From: an uncultured Alphaproteobacteria bacterium
GTDB taxonomy: Bacteria; Pseudomonadota; Alphaproteobacteria; Rhodobacterales; Rhodobacteraceae
Reading direction: 5' to 3'
DNA length: 34,721 bases
Assembly: GCA_902540655.1 (NCBI GenBank)
Contig: CACBNQ010000016.1
Coordinates: 1-34,721, forward strand
The stretch's first letter is position 1; each line of letters begins with the position of its first letter. The position numbers and the translations under genes are program-made. The notes under the pieces were generated by a model. It was not told the origin of the DNA and searched no databases. It worked only from the letters and a program-made list of their open reading frames with translations. This document shows positions 27,745 to 34,721 of this stretch, in pieces.

Positions 27745-27768
27745 TAATTTAAATGTTTCATTAGTCAA
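27745..27768 (-). promoter_or_regulatory. Candidate -35 region for phaB
   Basis: On the minus strand TTGACT (27763-27768) matches 5 of 6 bases of the -35 consensus, about 63 bases before the phaB ATG. The best -10 at 16-base spacing is a weak TAAAAC, so the assignment is tentative. Confidence 0.3.
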
Positions 27769-27842
27769 CACAAACACCGTTTGTCTATTAAGTTTTTACG
27801 CTAAATGAGTAAGTTTACTGTTATTTAAATCAATTAAAAGCT

Positions 27843-28418
27843 TCATTTCGCCTCTAATAACTTTTTAAAAAATGAGCGAACATCTGCTGTATCCCAATCA
27901 ATATCACCTATAATGCGGCCAATTTCAATACCCCTAGGATTAATTACAACTGTTGTTGGAAGCGCATTAACACCATATCTTATCGCAATTTTTCCCCTTG
28001 GGTCTCGATATTTTTTGAGGTTAACTAAGTTATTATCATCAAAAAAACCATCGATAGCTTCCTTCGAGTTTCTTCCTGATGCTATGGTTATTATTTGGAT
28101 ATTTTCATATTTCATACTTTGGGCAAGACTGTTAAGAGACGGCATCTCTTTTTTACATGGAACGCACCAAGTAGCCCAGAAGTTTATTATCAAAATATCG
28201 TCGTCGTACCCAATCTCAACCATATTTCCATTGGTATCCAAAATAAGGGGCTTTGGTAGTACCTCTGGGCTTTCTGAAAAAATAAATTTTCTTAGCTCTC
28301 CCTTTTGAAGATCTTTTGTTTTTTCAACGTATTTACCCTCAGCGATAGCTGAAATTGAAAAAAAAAGATTTACGATAAGTATTAAAGGCCCTAGTTTTAG
28401 CATTGACATCTTTTTCAT
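27843..28418 (-). CDS. TlpA-like thiol:disulfide oxidoreductase
   Basis: A 191-residue secreted or membrane-anchored thioredoxin-fold protein. An N-terminal hydrophobic segment (about 8-25, ending SAIAEG) is a signal peptide or anchor. The redox site is FWATWCVPCKKEMPSL with C85 and C88, and the cis-proline region is ALPTTVVI. TlpA/ResA-type proteins reduce periplasmic disulfides, often for cytochrome c or cytochrome oxidase assembly. Several ATGs occur early (28418, 28409, 28403) and the true one is uncertain. It is head to head with argH across only 28 bases. Confidence 0.9.
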   Translation of the reverse strand: MKKMSMLKLGPLILIVNLFFSISAIAEGKYVEKTKDLQKGELRKFIFSESPEVLPKPLILDTNGNMVEIGYDDDILIINFWATWCVPCKKEMPSLNSLAQSMKYENIQIITIASGRNSKEAIDGFFDDNNLVNLKKYRDPRGKIAIRYGVNALPTTVVINPRGIEIGRIIGDIDWDTADVRSFFKKLLEAK

Positions 28419-28446
28419 GGTCTATGATGTAGTGGTGGAGTTCAAA

Positions 28447-29844
28447 ATGTCTAATAAGAAAAAATCAAATGAAATGTGGGGAGGGAGGTTTTCTGAGAGG
28501 TCTACTGTTCTTCTAACAAAAATAAACTCCTCTATAGATATTGATAAACGACTAGCATTTGAGGATATTTTAGGTTCACAAGCCCATGTTGAGATGCTCG
28601 CTAAAATGAATATCATAACTAAACAAACAAAAAAAAAGATATTGAGCGGATTAAAAAAAATAGAGAAGGAGTTAAAAGACGGTGATTTCGTTTTTGATAA
28701 CTTGTTAGAAGACATTCATATGAATATAGAATCGAGATTAGCAGAAATAATAGGCTCAGAGGCAGGTCATATACACACTGCAAGGTCTAGAAATGATCAA
28801 GTCGTTACTGACTTTAGACTGTGGATACGAAAAGCTATTGAAGAGATAGAGTTCGAACTATCGAGACTCCAGATGACCATCCTAAAAAAAGCGGAGCAAA
28901 ATATAGAAATAATTTTCCCAGGTTACACTCATCTGCAAGTTGCCCAACCCGTAAGATTCAGTCATCACTTACTTGCCTATTTAGAAATGTTCGGGAGAGA
29001 TTTAGAAAGATTTAAGCAAACTAAAAAGAGATTGAATGAATGTCCTCTGGGGGCAGCTGCTTTGGCTGGAACTTCTTTCCCGATTGATAGGTTTTATACA
29101 GCAAAAACGCTTGGGTTTAGTACTCCAATGAGAAATAGTATGGATGCAGTTTCCGACAGGGACTTTGTTTTGGAATTTTTATCTGACTCTGCCATCACGA
29201 TGGTACACTTTAGTAGATTAGCAGAAGAGCTTATTCTTTGGGGATCGATAGAGTTTGACTTTATTTCGCTACCTGATTCTCTCGTGACGGGCTCTTCAAT
29301 AATGCCACAGAAGAAAAATCCTGATGCCGCGGAACTTATTCGTGCTAAGACTGGTCGAGTTAATGCGGCGCTAATATCTCTCCTAACAGTAATGAAAGGC
29401 CTACCCTTATCTTATGCTAAAGATATGCAAGAAGATAAAGAGACCGTTTTTGATACTTTTGATACTTTAATACTTGTAATAAAAATTACTCAGGAACTCA
29501 TAGAAAATATGGAAGTTAAGAAAACAAATATGTATGATGCAGCATCACAAGGGTTTTCGACAGCAACTGATTTGGCAGATTGGTTTGTTAGAGATTTAGG
29601 CATGCCATTTAGAGAGGCGCATGTGTTGACTGGAAAATTTGTGGAAATGGCCTCTGAAAAAAATATCAAACTAAGTGAATTGAGCCTAGATGATCTTAAA
29701 AAGGTCAATCCAAAGATAAACAAAAATGTTTTTAAAATTCTATCTCCTGAAAACTCCATCGAGTCGAGAAATAGTTTCGGTGGAACAGCATCGAGGGAAA
29801 TAAAAAGACAAATTAGATTTTGGAAGAGAAGATTAAATGTGTAA
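28447..29844 (+). CDS. argH: Argininosuccinate lyase
   Basis: Splits argininosuccinate into arginine and fumarate, completing the route served by argG. The protein has 465 residues from ATG 28447, chosen because GGAG at 28437-28440 lies 6 bases upstream and the product begins MSNKKKSNEMWGGRFSE; an earlier in-frame ATG at 28417 would overlap tlpA. Conserved parts are HTARSRNDQV near residue 113, TH(L)QVAQP near residue 160 and the superfamily signature GSSIMPQKKNPD near residue 280. lptM overlaps its end by 8 bases. Confidence 0.97.
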   Translation: MSNKKKSNEMWGGRFSERSTVLLTKINSSIDIDKRLAFEDILGSQAHVEMLAKMNIITKQTKKKILSGLKKIEKELKDGDFVFDNLLEDIHMNIESRLAEIIGSEAGHIHTARSRNDQVVTDFRLWIRKAIEEIEFELSRLQMTILKKAEQNIEIIFPGYTHLQVAQPVRFSHHLLAYLEMFGRDLERFKQTKKRLNECPLGAAALAGTSFPIDRFYTAKTLGFSTPMRNSMDAVSDRDFVLEFLSDSAITMVHFSRLAEELILWGSIEFDFISLPDSLVTGSSIMPQKKNPDAAELIRAKTGRVNAALISLLTVMKGLPLSYAKDMQEDKETVFDTFDTLILVIKITQELIENMEVKKTNMYDAASQGFSTATDLADWFVRDLGMPFREAHVLTGKFVEMASEKNIKLSELSLDDLKKVNPKINKNVFKILSPENSIESRNSFGGTASREIKRQIRFWKRRLNV

Positions 29845-29953
29845 GTGGATGTTTTATCTTGTAATAATAGTAATTTGCCTTAACGTTACGGGCTGTGGTG
29901 TCAAATCATCACCATTTTTGAATAAAAAAACCAACCTTATTAAAGATGAATAA
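29837..29953 (+). CDS. lptM: Small lipoprotein, LptM (YifL) type
   Basis: A 38-codon gene. ATG 29837 begins inside the argH tail and the TAA 29951-29953 ends inside lysA, overlapping each by about 8 bases. The peptide is MCKWMFYLVIIVICLNVTGC followed by GVKSSPF and a short charged tail. It has a hydrophobic signal segment and a lipobox VTGC with the lipidated cysteine at position 20. The GCGxKxPF block resembles the GCG-KGPL core of LptM, which in Escherichia coli assists LptD oxidative maturation. AGAAG precedes the ATG. A shorter start at ATG 29849 is possible. The gene is easily missed because of its size. Confidence 0.8.
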   Translation: MCKWMFYLVIIVICLNVTGCGVKSSPFLNKKTNLIKDE

Positions 29954-31208
29954 ACATATTTCTTACAAACTGAATCAGCTTTTCGTGGAAGATGTAGCTG
30001 TAAGCGAGATGACATGCAATTTCAGAACCCCATTCTATGTTTATTCACGTACAAGTATTAAGGATAACTTTGATCGGTTTAGGAGATCGTTAAAAGGATT
30101 GGATAGTATAATATGTTACTCAGTAAAAGCTAATTCAAACCTCTCGGTTTTAGAAACTATTGCGAAACTTCGAGGTGGCGCTGATGTTGTTTCACTTGGA
30201 GAATACCATAGGGCATTAAAAGCAGGTATCGATCAAAAGAGAATTGTATTTTCTGGAGTAGGAAAACAGGATTTTGAAATTGCTGAAGCACTTAAATCTT
30301 CTTTATTACAATTTAATATTGAAAGTGTGTCTGAATTGGATTCGATTAATAAAATAGCGATTAGTCTCAATAAACAGGCACCAATTGCTTTCAGAGTTAA
30401 TCCAGACATAGACGCAGGCACACATGAAAATATTTCAACTGGTAAAGCTGATAATAAATTTGGCATTCCGATTGATAAGGCCAAAGAGGTTTACCAGTAT
30501 GCAAACAAACTTGAAAAAATAAAGATTGTGGGTATTGATGTACACATAGGGAGCCAGATAAGTGACTTAAATGCATTTCGCCAAACATTTGAACACTTAG
30601 CAAAGCTCATTTATGAGCTTAAAAATATTAACATTCATTTAGAAAATATCGATATTGGTGGTGGCTTGGGCATCAAATATACAGATGATGATTTAGAACC
30701 TGACCTGCAAGAATATAGTGCCCTGGTGAAAAAGATATTAGGAAATCTAAATTGTAAAATTATTTTTGAGCCAGGCAGATATATAGTCGGGAATTGTGGT
30801 ATTCTAGTAACTAAGGTTCTTTATAAGAAGACATCTCAAAACAAAAATTTTCTTATTACTGACGCAGGTATGAATGACTTTTCTCGAACTGCGTTATATG
30901 GTGCAGCGCACAAGTTAATACCCTTATCTAAAAAAAAGAGCGGAAAGACCGGGATCTTTGACGTGGTAGGACCTGTCTGTGAATCAACTGATACTTTTCT
31001 TAAAAATTATCTTGTAGAAGGAGCAGAAACAGGAGACTTTTTAGCTTTTTTGGATGTCGGCGCATATGGGGCAGTTTTGTCCTCTGAGTACAATACAAGA
31101 CCATTAGTTCCAGAGATTATGGTTTATAATAAACGCTATGAACTCGTTAGATCTAGACCTACGTATGAAGAAATATTTGACAGGGAAACTATGCCAAATT
31201 GGGAATGA
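29946..31208 (+). CDS. lysA: Diaminopimelate decarboxylase
   Basis: Last step of lysine synthesis, converting meso-diaminopimelate to lysine with PLP. The 420 residues form a fold III enzyme. PLP lysine K61 is in CYSVKANSN. The barrel motif is GIDVHIGSQI at 196-205, the glycine loop IDIGGGLGI is near 236, and EPGRYIVGNCG follows at 275-285. Active-site C345-E346 lie in GPVCESTD. The ATG is embedded in the last codons of lptM. The end overlaps the opposite-strand zinc-ribbon gene by 20 bases. Confidence 0.97.
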   Translation: MNKHISYKLNQLFVEDVAVSEMTCNFRTPFYVYSRTSIKDNFDRFRRSLKGLDSIICYSVKANSNLSVLETIAKLRGGADVVSLGEYHRALKAGIDQKRIVFSGVGKQDFEIAEALKSSLLQFNIESVSELDSINKIAISLNKQAPIAFRVNPDIDAGTHENISTGKADNKFGIPIDKAKEVYQYANKLEKIKIVGIDVHIGSQISDLNAFRQTFEHLAKLIYELKNINIHLENIDIGGGLGIKYTDDDLEPDLQEYSALVKKILGNLNCKIIFEPGRYIVGNCGILVTKVLYKKTSQNKNFLITDAGMNDFSRTALYGAAHKLIPLSKKKSGKTGIFDVVGPVCESTDTFLKNYLVEGAETGDFLAFLDVGAYGAVLSSEYNTRPLVPEIMVYNKRYELVRSRPTYEEIFDRETMPNWE

Positions 31209-31941
31209 AATCTAGTATCTTCTCAATAGTAATTAAAATGATATCTTTGAAAATGGTAGTATAAAGGCTGATTTGTGACAAAATCTCAGGCGCGAACGGT
31301 ACTTCTCTAAGTATATCCTCTAGAAATAAAATAGCTAGGTTATAGGTAAAAAAACTAATTATTATTACGATTGATAAAGTTACTAAAAATTTTCGCCTCT
31401 TTGGCTTATTTTCTTTCGGTACCGTCTCTTTATTTTCGAGGTTTGGTTGCTTTGCCTTTTTTAAAAGTTCAGATGACTCTTTGAGTCTTTTCTCGATCTC
31501 TATTTCCTTGACATCTCGTTCTTCAATTTCCTCGTTAGCAGGGCTCTCTTGGTTATTTCTAATTTTTGGAAATGTTTTAGAAGGACCCTCTTCCCCAATC
31601 TCATTACTTTCCTCAGTTGTCTCAAATTGGAAAATATGGTCAGTCTCGGTATTATTTTTTGAACCAATTCTATTTGTAAGATTACCAAAACTATTTTGAA
31701 CTTCCTCAAGAGCTATAGAGTTCAGCTCCATTTTTCCCGCTTCTGCGTTTGTGCTGTCAACTACACCATCACTTTTAGATGCCACTGAGTCAGTTGCTAG
31801 ACTTTTTGTTTTTTCAAGTTTTTCAAACTTGTCGACCCAGGAGCTTCCACATTCAATACAAACAAACCGGACCGTCTTAGTTAGAGACGATCTCTCATTT
31901 ACCTTGTATTCAGCATTACAATCAGGGCAGAAAACGTGCAT
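31189..31941 (-). CDS. MJ0042-type zinc-ribbon membrane protein
   Basis: The 250-residue protein begins with a small zinc-ribbon: CPDC (C5, C8), about 20 residues, then CIEC (C28, C31), as in the MJ0042/zinc_ribbon_4 N-terminal domain. A long acidic, low-complexity linker (about 40-180) follows, then a basic stretch KPKRRK and one transmembrane helix (about 184-208) leading to a short tail. Function is unknown. Similar proteins in alphaproteobacteria are often encoded beside the cell division genes ftsE-ftsX, which are not present here. Confidence 0.8.
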   Translation of the reverse strand: MHVFCPDCNAEYKVNERSSLTKTVRFVCIECGSSWVDKFEKLEKTKSLATDSVASKSDGVVDSTNAEAGKMELNSIALEEVQNSFGNLTNRIGSKNNTETDHIFQFETTEESNEIGEEGPSKTFPKIRNNQESPANEEIEERDVKEIEIEKRLKESSELLKKAKQPNLENKETVPKENKPKRRKFLVTLSIVIIISFFTYNLAILFLEDILREVPFAPEILSQISLYTTIFKDIILITIEKILDFIPNLA

Positions 31942-32039
31942 AAATTAATATATTTTCCCTTAACAACAGTCTGTGATAATAAAGTGAAAGTATAAATTTT
32001 GAAATAAAATTCTGAATTATTAGCAAGAAAGTTCGATCG

Positions 32040-32765
32040 ATGAAGAGTAAATTTAAAGATATCTGCACTGGATTAATTATTTATACTCTATTGGGAGTTA
32101 TGGGAGTATTTCTATTACCTTATGCCAGCACCTCAAAAGAAAACTGCTTGAAGGTTATTAAACTATACTGTCGAGTAGTTTTTTGGATACTAAAAAAAGT
32201 TTATAATATAAAAATTTTAGTAAAAGGTGTTGTACCAGATAATAACGCCTCAATAGTCTGCTCAAAACACCAATCGTTTTTGGATGTTTTGATATTGTTA
32301 AATGTACTACCTGAGCCAAAATTTATAATGAAATCAGAACTATCTTGGATTCCAATTCTTTCCACATATGCAAGAAAAATTGGATGTGTAAATGTTAAAA
32401 GAAATGATAGTTCAAGAAGTTGGCATGCTTTAAAACAAGCAATAACAAATGAGGCTCGAAATCAATCGGGTCAGTTAGTTATTTATCCCGAAGGTACAAG
32501 AACCATACCTGGACAAAAAGTAGAATACAAGAAGGGAGTTTTGGTCTTATTCTCTAGTCTTAATCGTCCTCTATATTTAGTCTCAACGAACGCAGGCATC
32601 GCATGGTCAAAAAGCGGCGAGTTCAAAGAAAATTCGAACGCATCTATAAACTTTATAGAGAAGATAAATCATTCTAAAAAACGAGAACATTTTTTGAACT
32701 ACATCAAGAGTAAGATCGATAAAGACTCTCAAAAACTTTATGAAGAAGAAGTCGCTAGAGGTTAG
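32040..32765 (+). CDS. plsC: 1-acyl-sn-glycerol-3-phosphate acyltransferase
   Basis: Acylates lysophosphatidic acid to phosphatidic acid at the inner membrane. The 241-residue protein has an N-terminal membrane segment (about 10-28). The acyltransferase HX4D motif is H77-QSFL-D82 in SKHQSFLDV, and the second motif is PEGTR at 150-154. This is the PlsC family by motif; substrate preference is inferred. The stop overlaps convergent accA by 11 bases. Confidence 0.9.
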   Translation: MKSKFKDICTGLIIYTLLGVMGVFLLPYASTSKENCLKVIKLYCRVVFWILKKVYNIKILVKGVVPDNNASIVCSKHQSFLDVLILLNVLPEPKFIMKSELSWIPILSTYARKIGCVNVKRNDSSRSWHALKQAITNEARNQSGQLVIYPEGTRTIPGQKVEYKKGVLVLFSSLNRPLYLVSTNAGIAWSKSGEFKENSNASINFIEKINHSKKREHFLNYIKSKIDKDSQKLYEEEVARG

Positions 32766-33714
32766 ATAAAGAACCCATATTTATATATTTTTCTGAACGT
32801 TGTTTTTTAATTTTTAGTCTGTCTATTTTCTGGAAAGCGATAATTTCTTCCAAAAGAGTTTTTTTAACTTCCTCTAAAGCTTTCTTTTTGTCCCTGTGTG
32901 CACCACCCAAGGGTTCTTTGATAACCTTGTCTACAATACCTATTTTCTTAAGGTGTTGTGCAGTTAACTTTAATGCATCTGCAGCTTCTCTCATCTTATC
33001 AGAATTTTTCCAAAGAATAGAAGCGCACCCTTCTGGAGAAATTACAGAATAAATAGAATGTTCCAACATTATTAGCGTATTTGCGGACGCCATCGCTATT
33101 GCACCACCGGAACCTCCCTCACCTATAATAATTGAAATTATTGGAACAGATACCTCTAAGCAGGTTTGAGTGGACCGAGCTATAGCTTCGGCTTGGCCTC
33201 TTTCCTCGGCTCCTTTGCCAGGATATGCACCCGGAGTATCAATAAATGTTATTATTGGGAGACCAAACTTGTCAGCTAATTTCATAAGACGAGCTGCCTT
33301 TCTATATCCTTCAGGTCTAGCCATCCCAAAATTTCTCTGTAATCTACTCTCGGTTGAATTACCTTTCTCATGCCCTATCACGACTACCGGAGTATCTCCT
33401 AATCGACCTAGACCTCCAACTATAGCAAGGTCCTCTGCAAAATTTCGGTCCCCACTTAAAGGAGTATATTCACTTATTATGTAGTTGATGTAGTCTGTAG
33501 TGTGTGGTCTCTCAGGATGTCTAGCCACCTGACATTTACGCCAAGGACTCAATTCAGCATAAAGGTTACTGAGTATATCCACAGTTTTAGACTTTAAAAG
33601 CTTTATCTCATTTTTTATATTTTTACTGCTTGAGCTATCTGGTAAACCCTCAAGGTCTGAGATCTTGCTTTGAACTTCTGCAAGATCTTTCTCAAAATCC
33701 AGATAAATTGTCAT
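32755..33714 (-). CDS. accA: Acetyl-CoA carboxylase carboxyltransferase alpha subunit
   Basis: Works with AccD to transfer the carboxyl group from biotin to acetyl-CoA, the committed step of fatty acid synthesis. The 319-residue length is normal. An N-terminal coiled coil (about 5-50) is followed by the crotonase-like domain with [14 protein letters not shown] near 129, [10 protein letters not shown] near 157, IGEGGSGGA near 198 and [10 protein letters not shown] near 225. The ATG shares one base with the mcl1 stop (TAATG at 33712-33716), so translation is probably coupled to mcl1. Confidence 0.96.
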   Translation of the reverse strand: MTIYLDFEKDLAEVQSKISDLEGLPDSSSSKNIKNEIKLLKSKTVDILSNLYAELSPWRKCQVARHPERPHTTDYINYIISEYTPLSGDRNFAEDLAIVGGLGRLGDTPVVVIGHEKGNSTESRLQRNFGMARPEGYRKAARLMKLADKFGLPIITFIDTPGAYPGKGAEERGQAEAIARSTQTCLEVSVPIISIIIGEGGSGGAIAMASANTLIMLEHSIYSVISPEGCASILWKNSDKMREAADALKLTAQHLKKIGIVDKVIKEPLGGAHRDKKKALEEVKKTLLEEIIAFQKIDRLKIKKQRSEKYINMGSLSNL

Positions 33715-34679
33715 TAATTTGTGTTTTTTATTTTATTATGTTGATCAATTAATACCTTCGCTTGTTTAATTGAAGCTATATCAATTAATTTTCCATTAAA
33801 AACAGCTGCTCCAGCGCCTTTAGCTTCTGCAGCTTCCATTGCACTTATGATGCCTTGTGCATTCTCTATTGCTTTCTCAGAAGGAGTAAATACTTGATTT
33901 GCAAGTTCAACCTGTGAAGGATGAATAGCCCATTTCCCAGCCATACCAAGAGTAGCGGATCTTTTCGCTTGAGCAATATAGTTTTCTTTATCAGAAATAT
34001 CTCCAAAAGGACCATCAACTGGCAGAATCCCATTAGCTCTGCAAGCTGCTATCATAGCAACCATAGGATGATGCCAGGGATCCATCAAAAGTCTTTCACC
34101 ATTTTCGGAGTTCGTATAGTACCCCTCTTGAGTTCCACCAATATTAGTAGTTTGCATTCCCATCGAGGCCGCATAATCTGCAACGCCAAAACTCATCGCT
34201 TCTAGACGATCACTGGCCAATGCGATCTCATTGATATTTTCAATTCCAGCAGCAGTTTCGATAATTATTTCGAATTTTAAATGTTTCTTTCGCTTATTTT
34301 TCTTTTCCAAAGCAGTAACAAGTGCATCTACGGTATATATATCGCTGGAATTACCCACCTTGGGTATCATAATACAGTCTAATCTTTCACTTGAATTGTC
34401 GACTAACGACAAAATATCATCTACCCAATACTCCGTATCCAATCCATTTATGCGAACCGACAGAGTTTTATCAGCCCAGTCTATATTACTTATAGCTTTT
34501 GAAATGTTTTGCCTTGCTTCAACCTTGCTAGTAGGTGCCACACTATCTTCTAAATCAAGGTTAATGACATCAGCCTGAGAAGAAGCCATCTTTTCGAATA
34601 GTTCTGGTCTCGAACCTGGGCCAAATAGCTGGCATCTATTTAATCTTTCAGGAATAGGTGGCTGTATTAAAAAACTCAT
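33714..34679 (-). CDS. mcl1: L-malyl-CoA/beta-methylmalyl-CoA lyase
   Basis: Cleaves or forms L-malyl-CoA (acetyl-CoA plus glyoxylate) and beta-methylmalyl-CoA (propionyl-CoA plus glyoxylate) in the ethylmalonyl-CoA cycle. The 321-residue HpcH/HpaI (CitE-like) barrel starts with [19 protein letters not shown] (14-32), then LDLEDSVAP at 41-49, SVRINGLD at 74-81, a conserved E in [11 protein letters not shown] near 140 and [14 protein letters not shown] near 172. This sequence matches Rhodobacter-type Mcl1 closely from memory. Related thioesterase Mcl2 or CitE are less likely. An AAGAAGGGA site precedes the ATG. accA follows with a one-base overlap. Confidence 0.9.
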   Translation of the reverse strand: MSFLIQPPIPERLNRCQLFGPGSRPELFEKMASSQADVINLDLEDSVAPTSKVEARQNISKAISNIDWADKTLSVRINGLDTEYWVDDILSLVDNSSERLDCIMIPKVGNSSDIYTVDALVTALEKKNKRKKHLKFEIIIETAAGIENINEIALASDRLEAMSFGVADYAASMGMQTTNIGGTQEGYYTNSENGERLLMDPWHHPMVAMIAACRANGILPVDGPFGDISDKENYIAQAKRSATLGMAGKWAIHPSQVELANQVFTPSEKAIENAQGIISAMEAAEAKGAGAAVFNGKLIDIASIKQAKVLIDQHNKIKNTN

Positions 34680-34721
34680 TTCAATCCCTTCTTCTGTTTA
34701 TTCAACTTTCGATGTTTCCTT

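Noticed and set aside
27701-27842. Longest noncoding gap (142 bases) between phaB and tlpA, examined for a small RNA or hidden gene
   Set aside because: No tRNA-like folds, strong terminator or protein-like frame seen. Only a weak phaB promoter candidate was found.
1-34721. CRISPR arrays, insertion sequences, prophage genes, toxin-antitoxin pairs and tRNA/rRNA genes
   Set aside because: None seen by eye. All sizeable frames correspond to core metabolic or conserved genes and there are no regularly spaced repeats.

Overview
This AT-rich window is a chromosomal, housekeeping-type segment of an alphaproteobacterium. Gene content and order resemble a small-genome marine member of the Rhodobacterales. 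The signs are a close match to Rhodobacter-type malyl-CoA lyase (Mcl1), a DUF1467 gene overlapping methylmalonyl-CoA epimerase, the order ETF-QO / TPR protein / ispE / polyprenyl diphosphate synthase, argH-lptM-lysA, and DUF1244 next to pyruvate kinase. The taxonomic placement is an inference from remembered gene order and protein similarity. No search was run. Nearly every base is coding and no gap between genes exceeds about 145 bases. I see no tRNA, rRNA, insertion sequence, phage gene or CRISPR array.

Layout. 1-2671 (-): carB, cut by the window edge. 2790-4571 (+): aspS. 4578-9438 (-): a six-gene operon, in transcription order UMF1-type MFS transporter, exported phytase-like esterase domain protein, dapD, dapE, mce, DUF1467 membrane protein. 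9533-9820 (+): YggT protein. 9817-11037 (-): argG. 11158-14359 (+): iron alcohol dehydrogenase, alpha/beta hydrolase, an unknown 110-residue protein and a D-amino acid transaminase. 14375-14620 (-): DUF1244. 14706-20377 (+): pyk, rpmI, rplT, pheS, pheT. 20387-20857 (-): greA. 20984-25161 (+): ETF-ubiquinone oxidoreductase (with an apparent frameshift), TPR protein, ispE. 25158-26141 (-): long-chain polyprenyl diphosphate synthase. 26231-26989 (+): TrmN6-like methyltransferase. 26981-27700 (-): phaB. 27843-28418 (-): TlpA-like thioredoxin. 28447-31208 (+): argH, a tiny lptM-type lipoprotein gene, lysA. 31189-31941 (-): zinc-ribbon membrane protein. 32040-32765 (+): plsC. 32755-34679 (-): mcl1 then accA.

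The genes cover arginine/pyrimidine synthesis (carB, argG, argH), the succinylase lysine/diaminopimelate route (dapD, dapE, lysA), translation (aspS, rpmI, rplT, pheS, pheT), ubiquinone-linked electron entry (ETF-QO plus the isoprenoid genes ispE and a polyprenyl synthase), and acyl-CoA carbon metabolism (mce, mcl1, phaB, accA). The last group fits, but does not prove, an ethylmalonyl-CoA type acetate or propionate route.

No clearly novel multi-gene system is visible. The items most worth a second look are: a G10 tract that throws the ETF-QO gene out of frame exactly at its FAD-binding motif; eight convergent gene pairs that all overlap or lie within 15 bases with no intrinsic terminator; a 38-codon LptM-type lipoprotein gene wedged between argH and lysA; small hairpins before rpmI and pheS, the latter overlapping an 11-codon mini-ORF; and a perfect 7-7-7 dyad upstream of ETF-QO.
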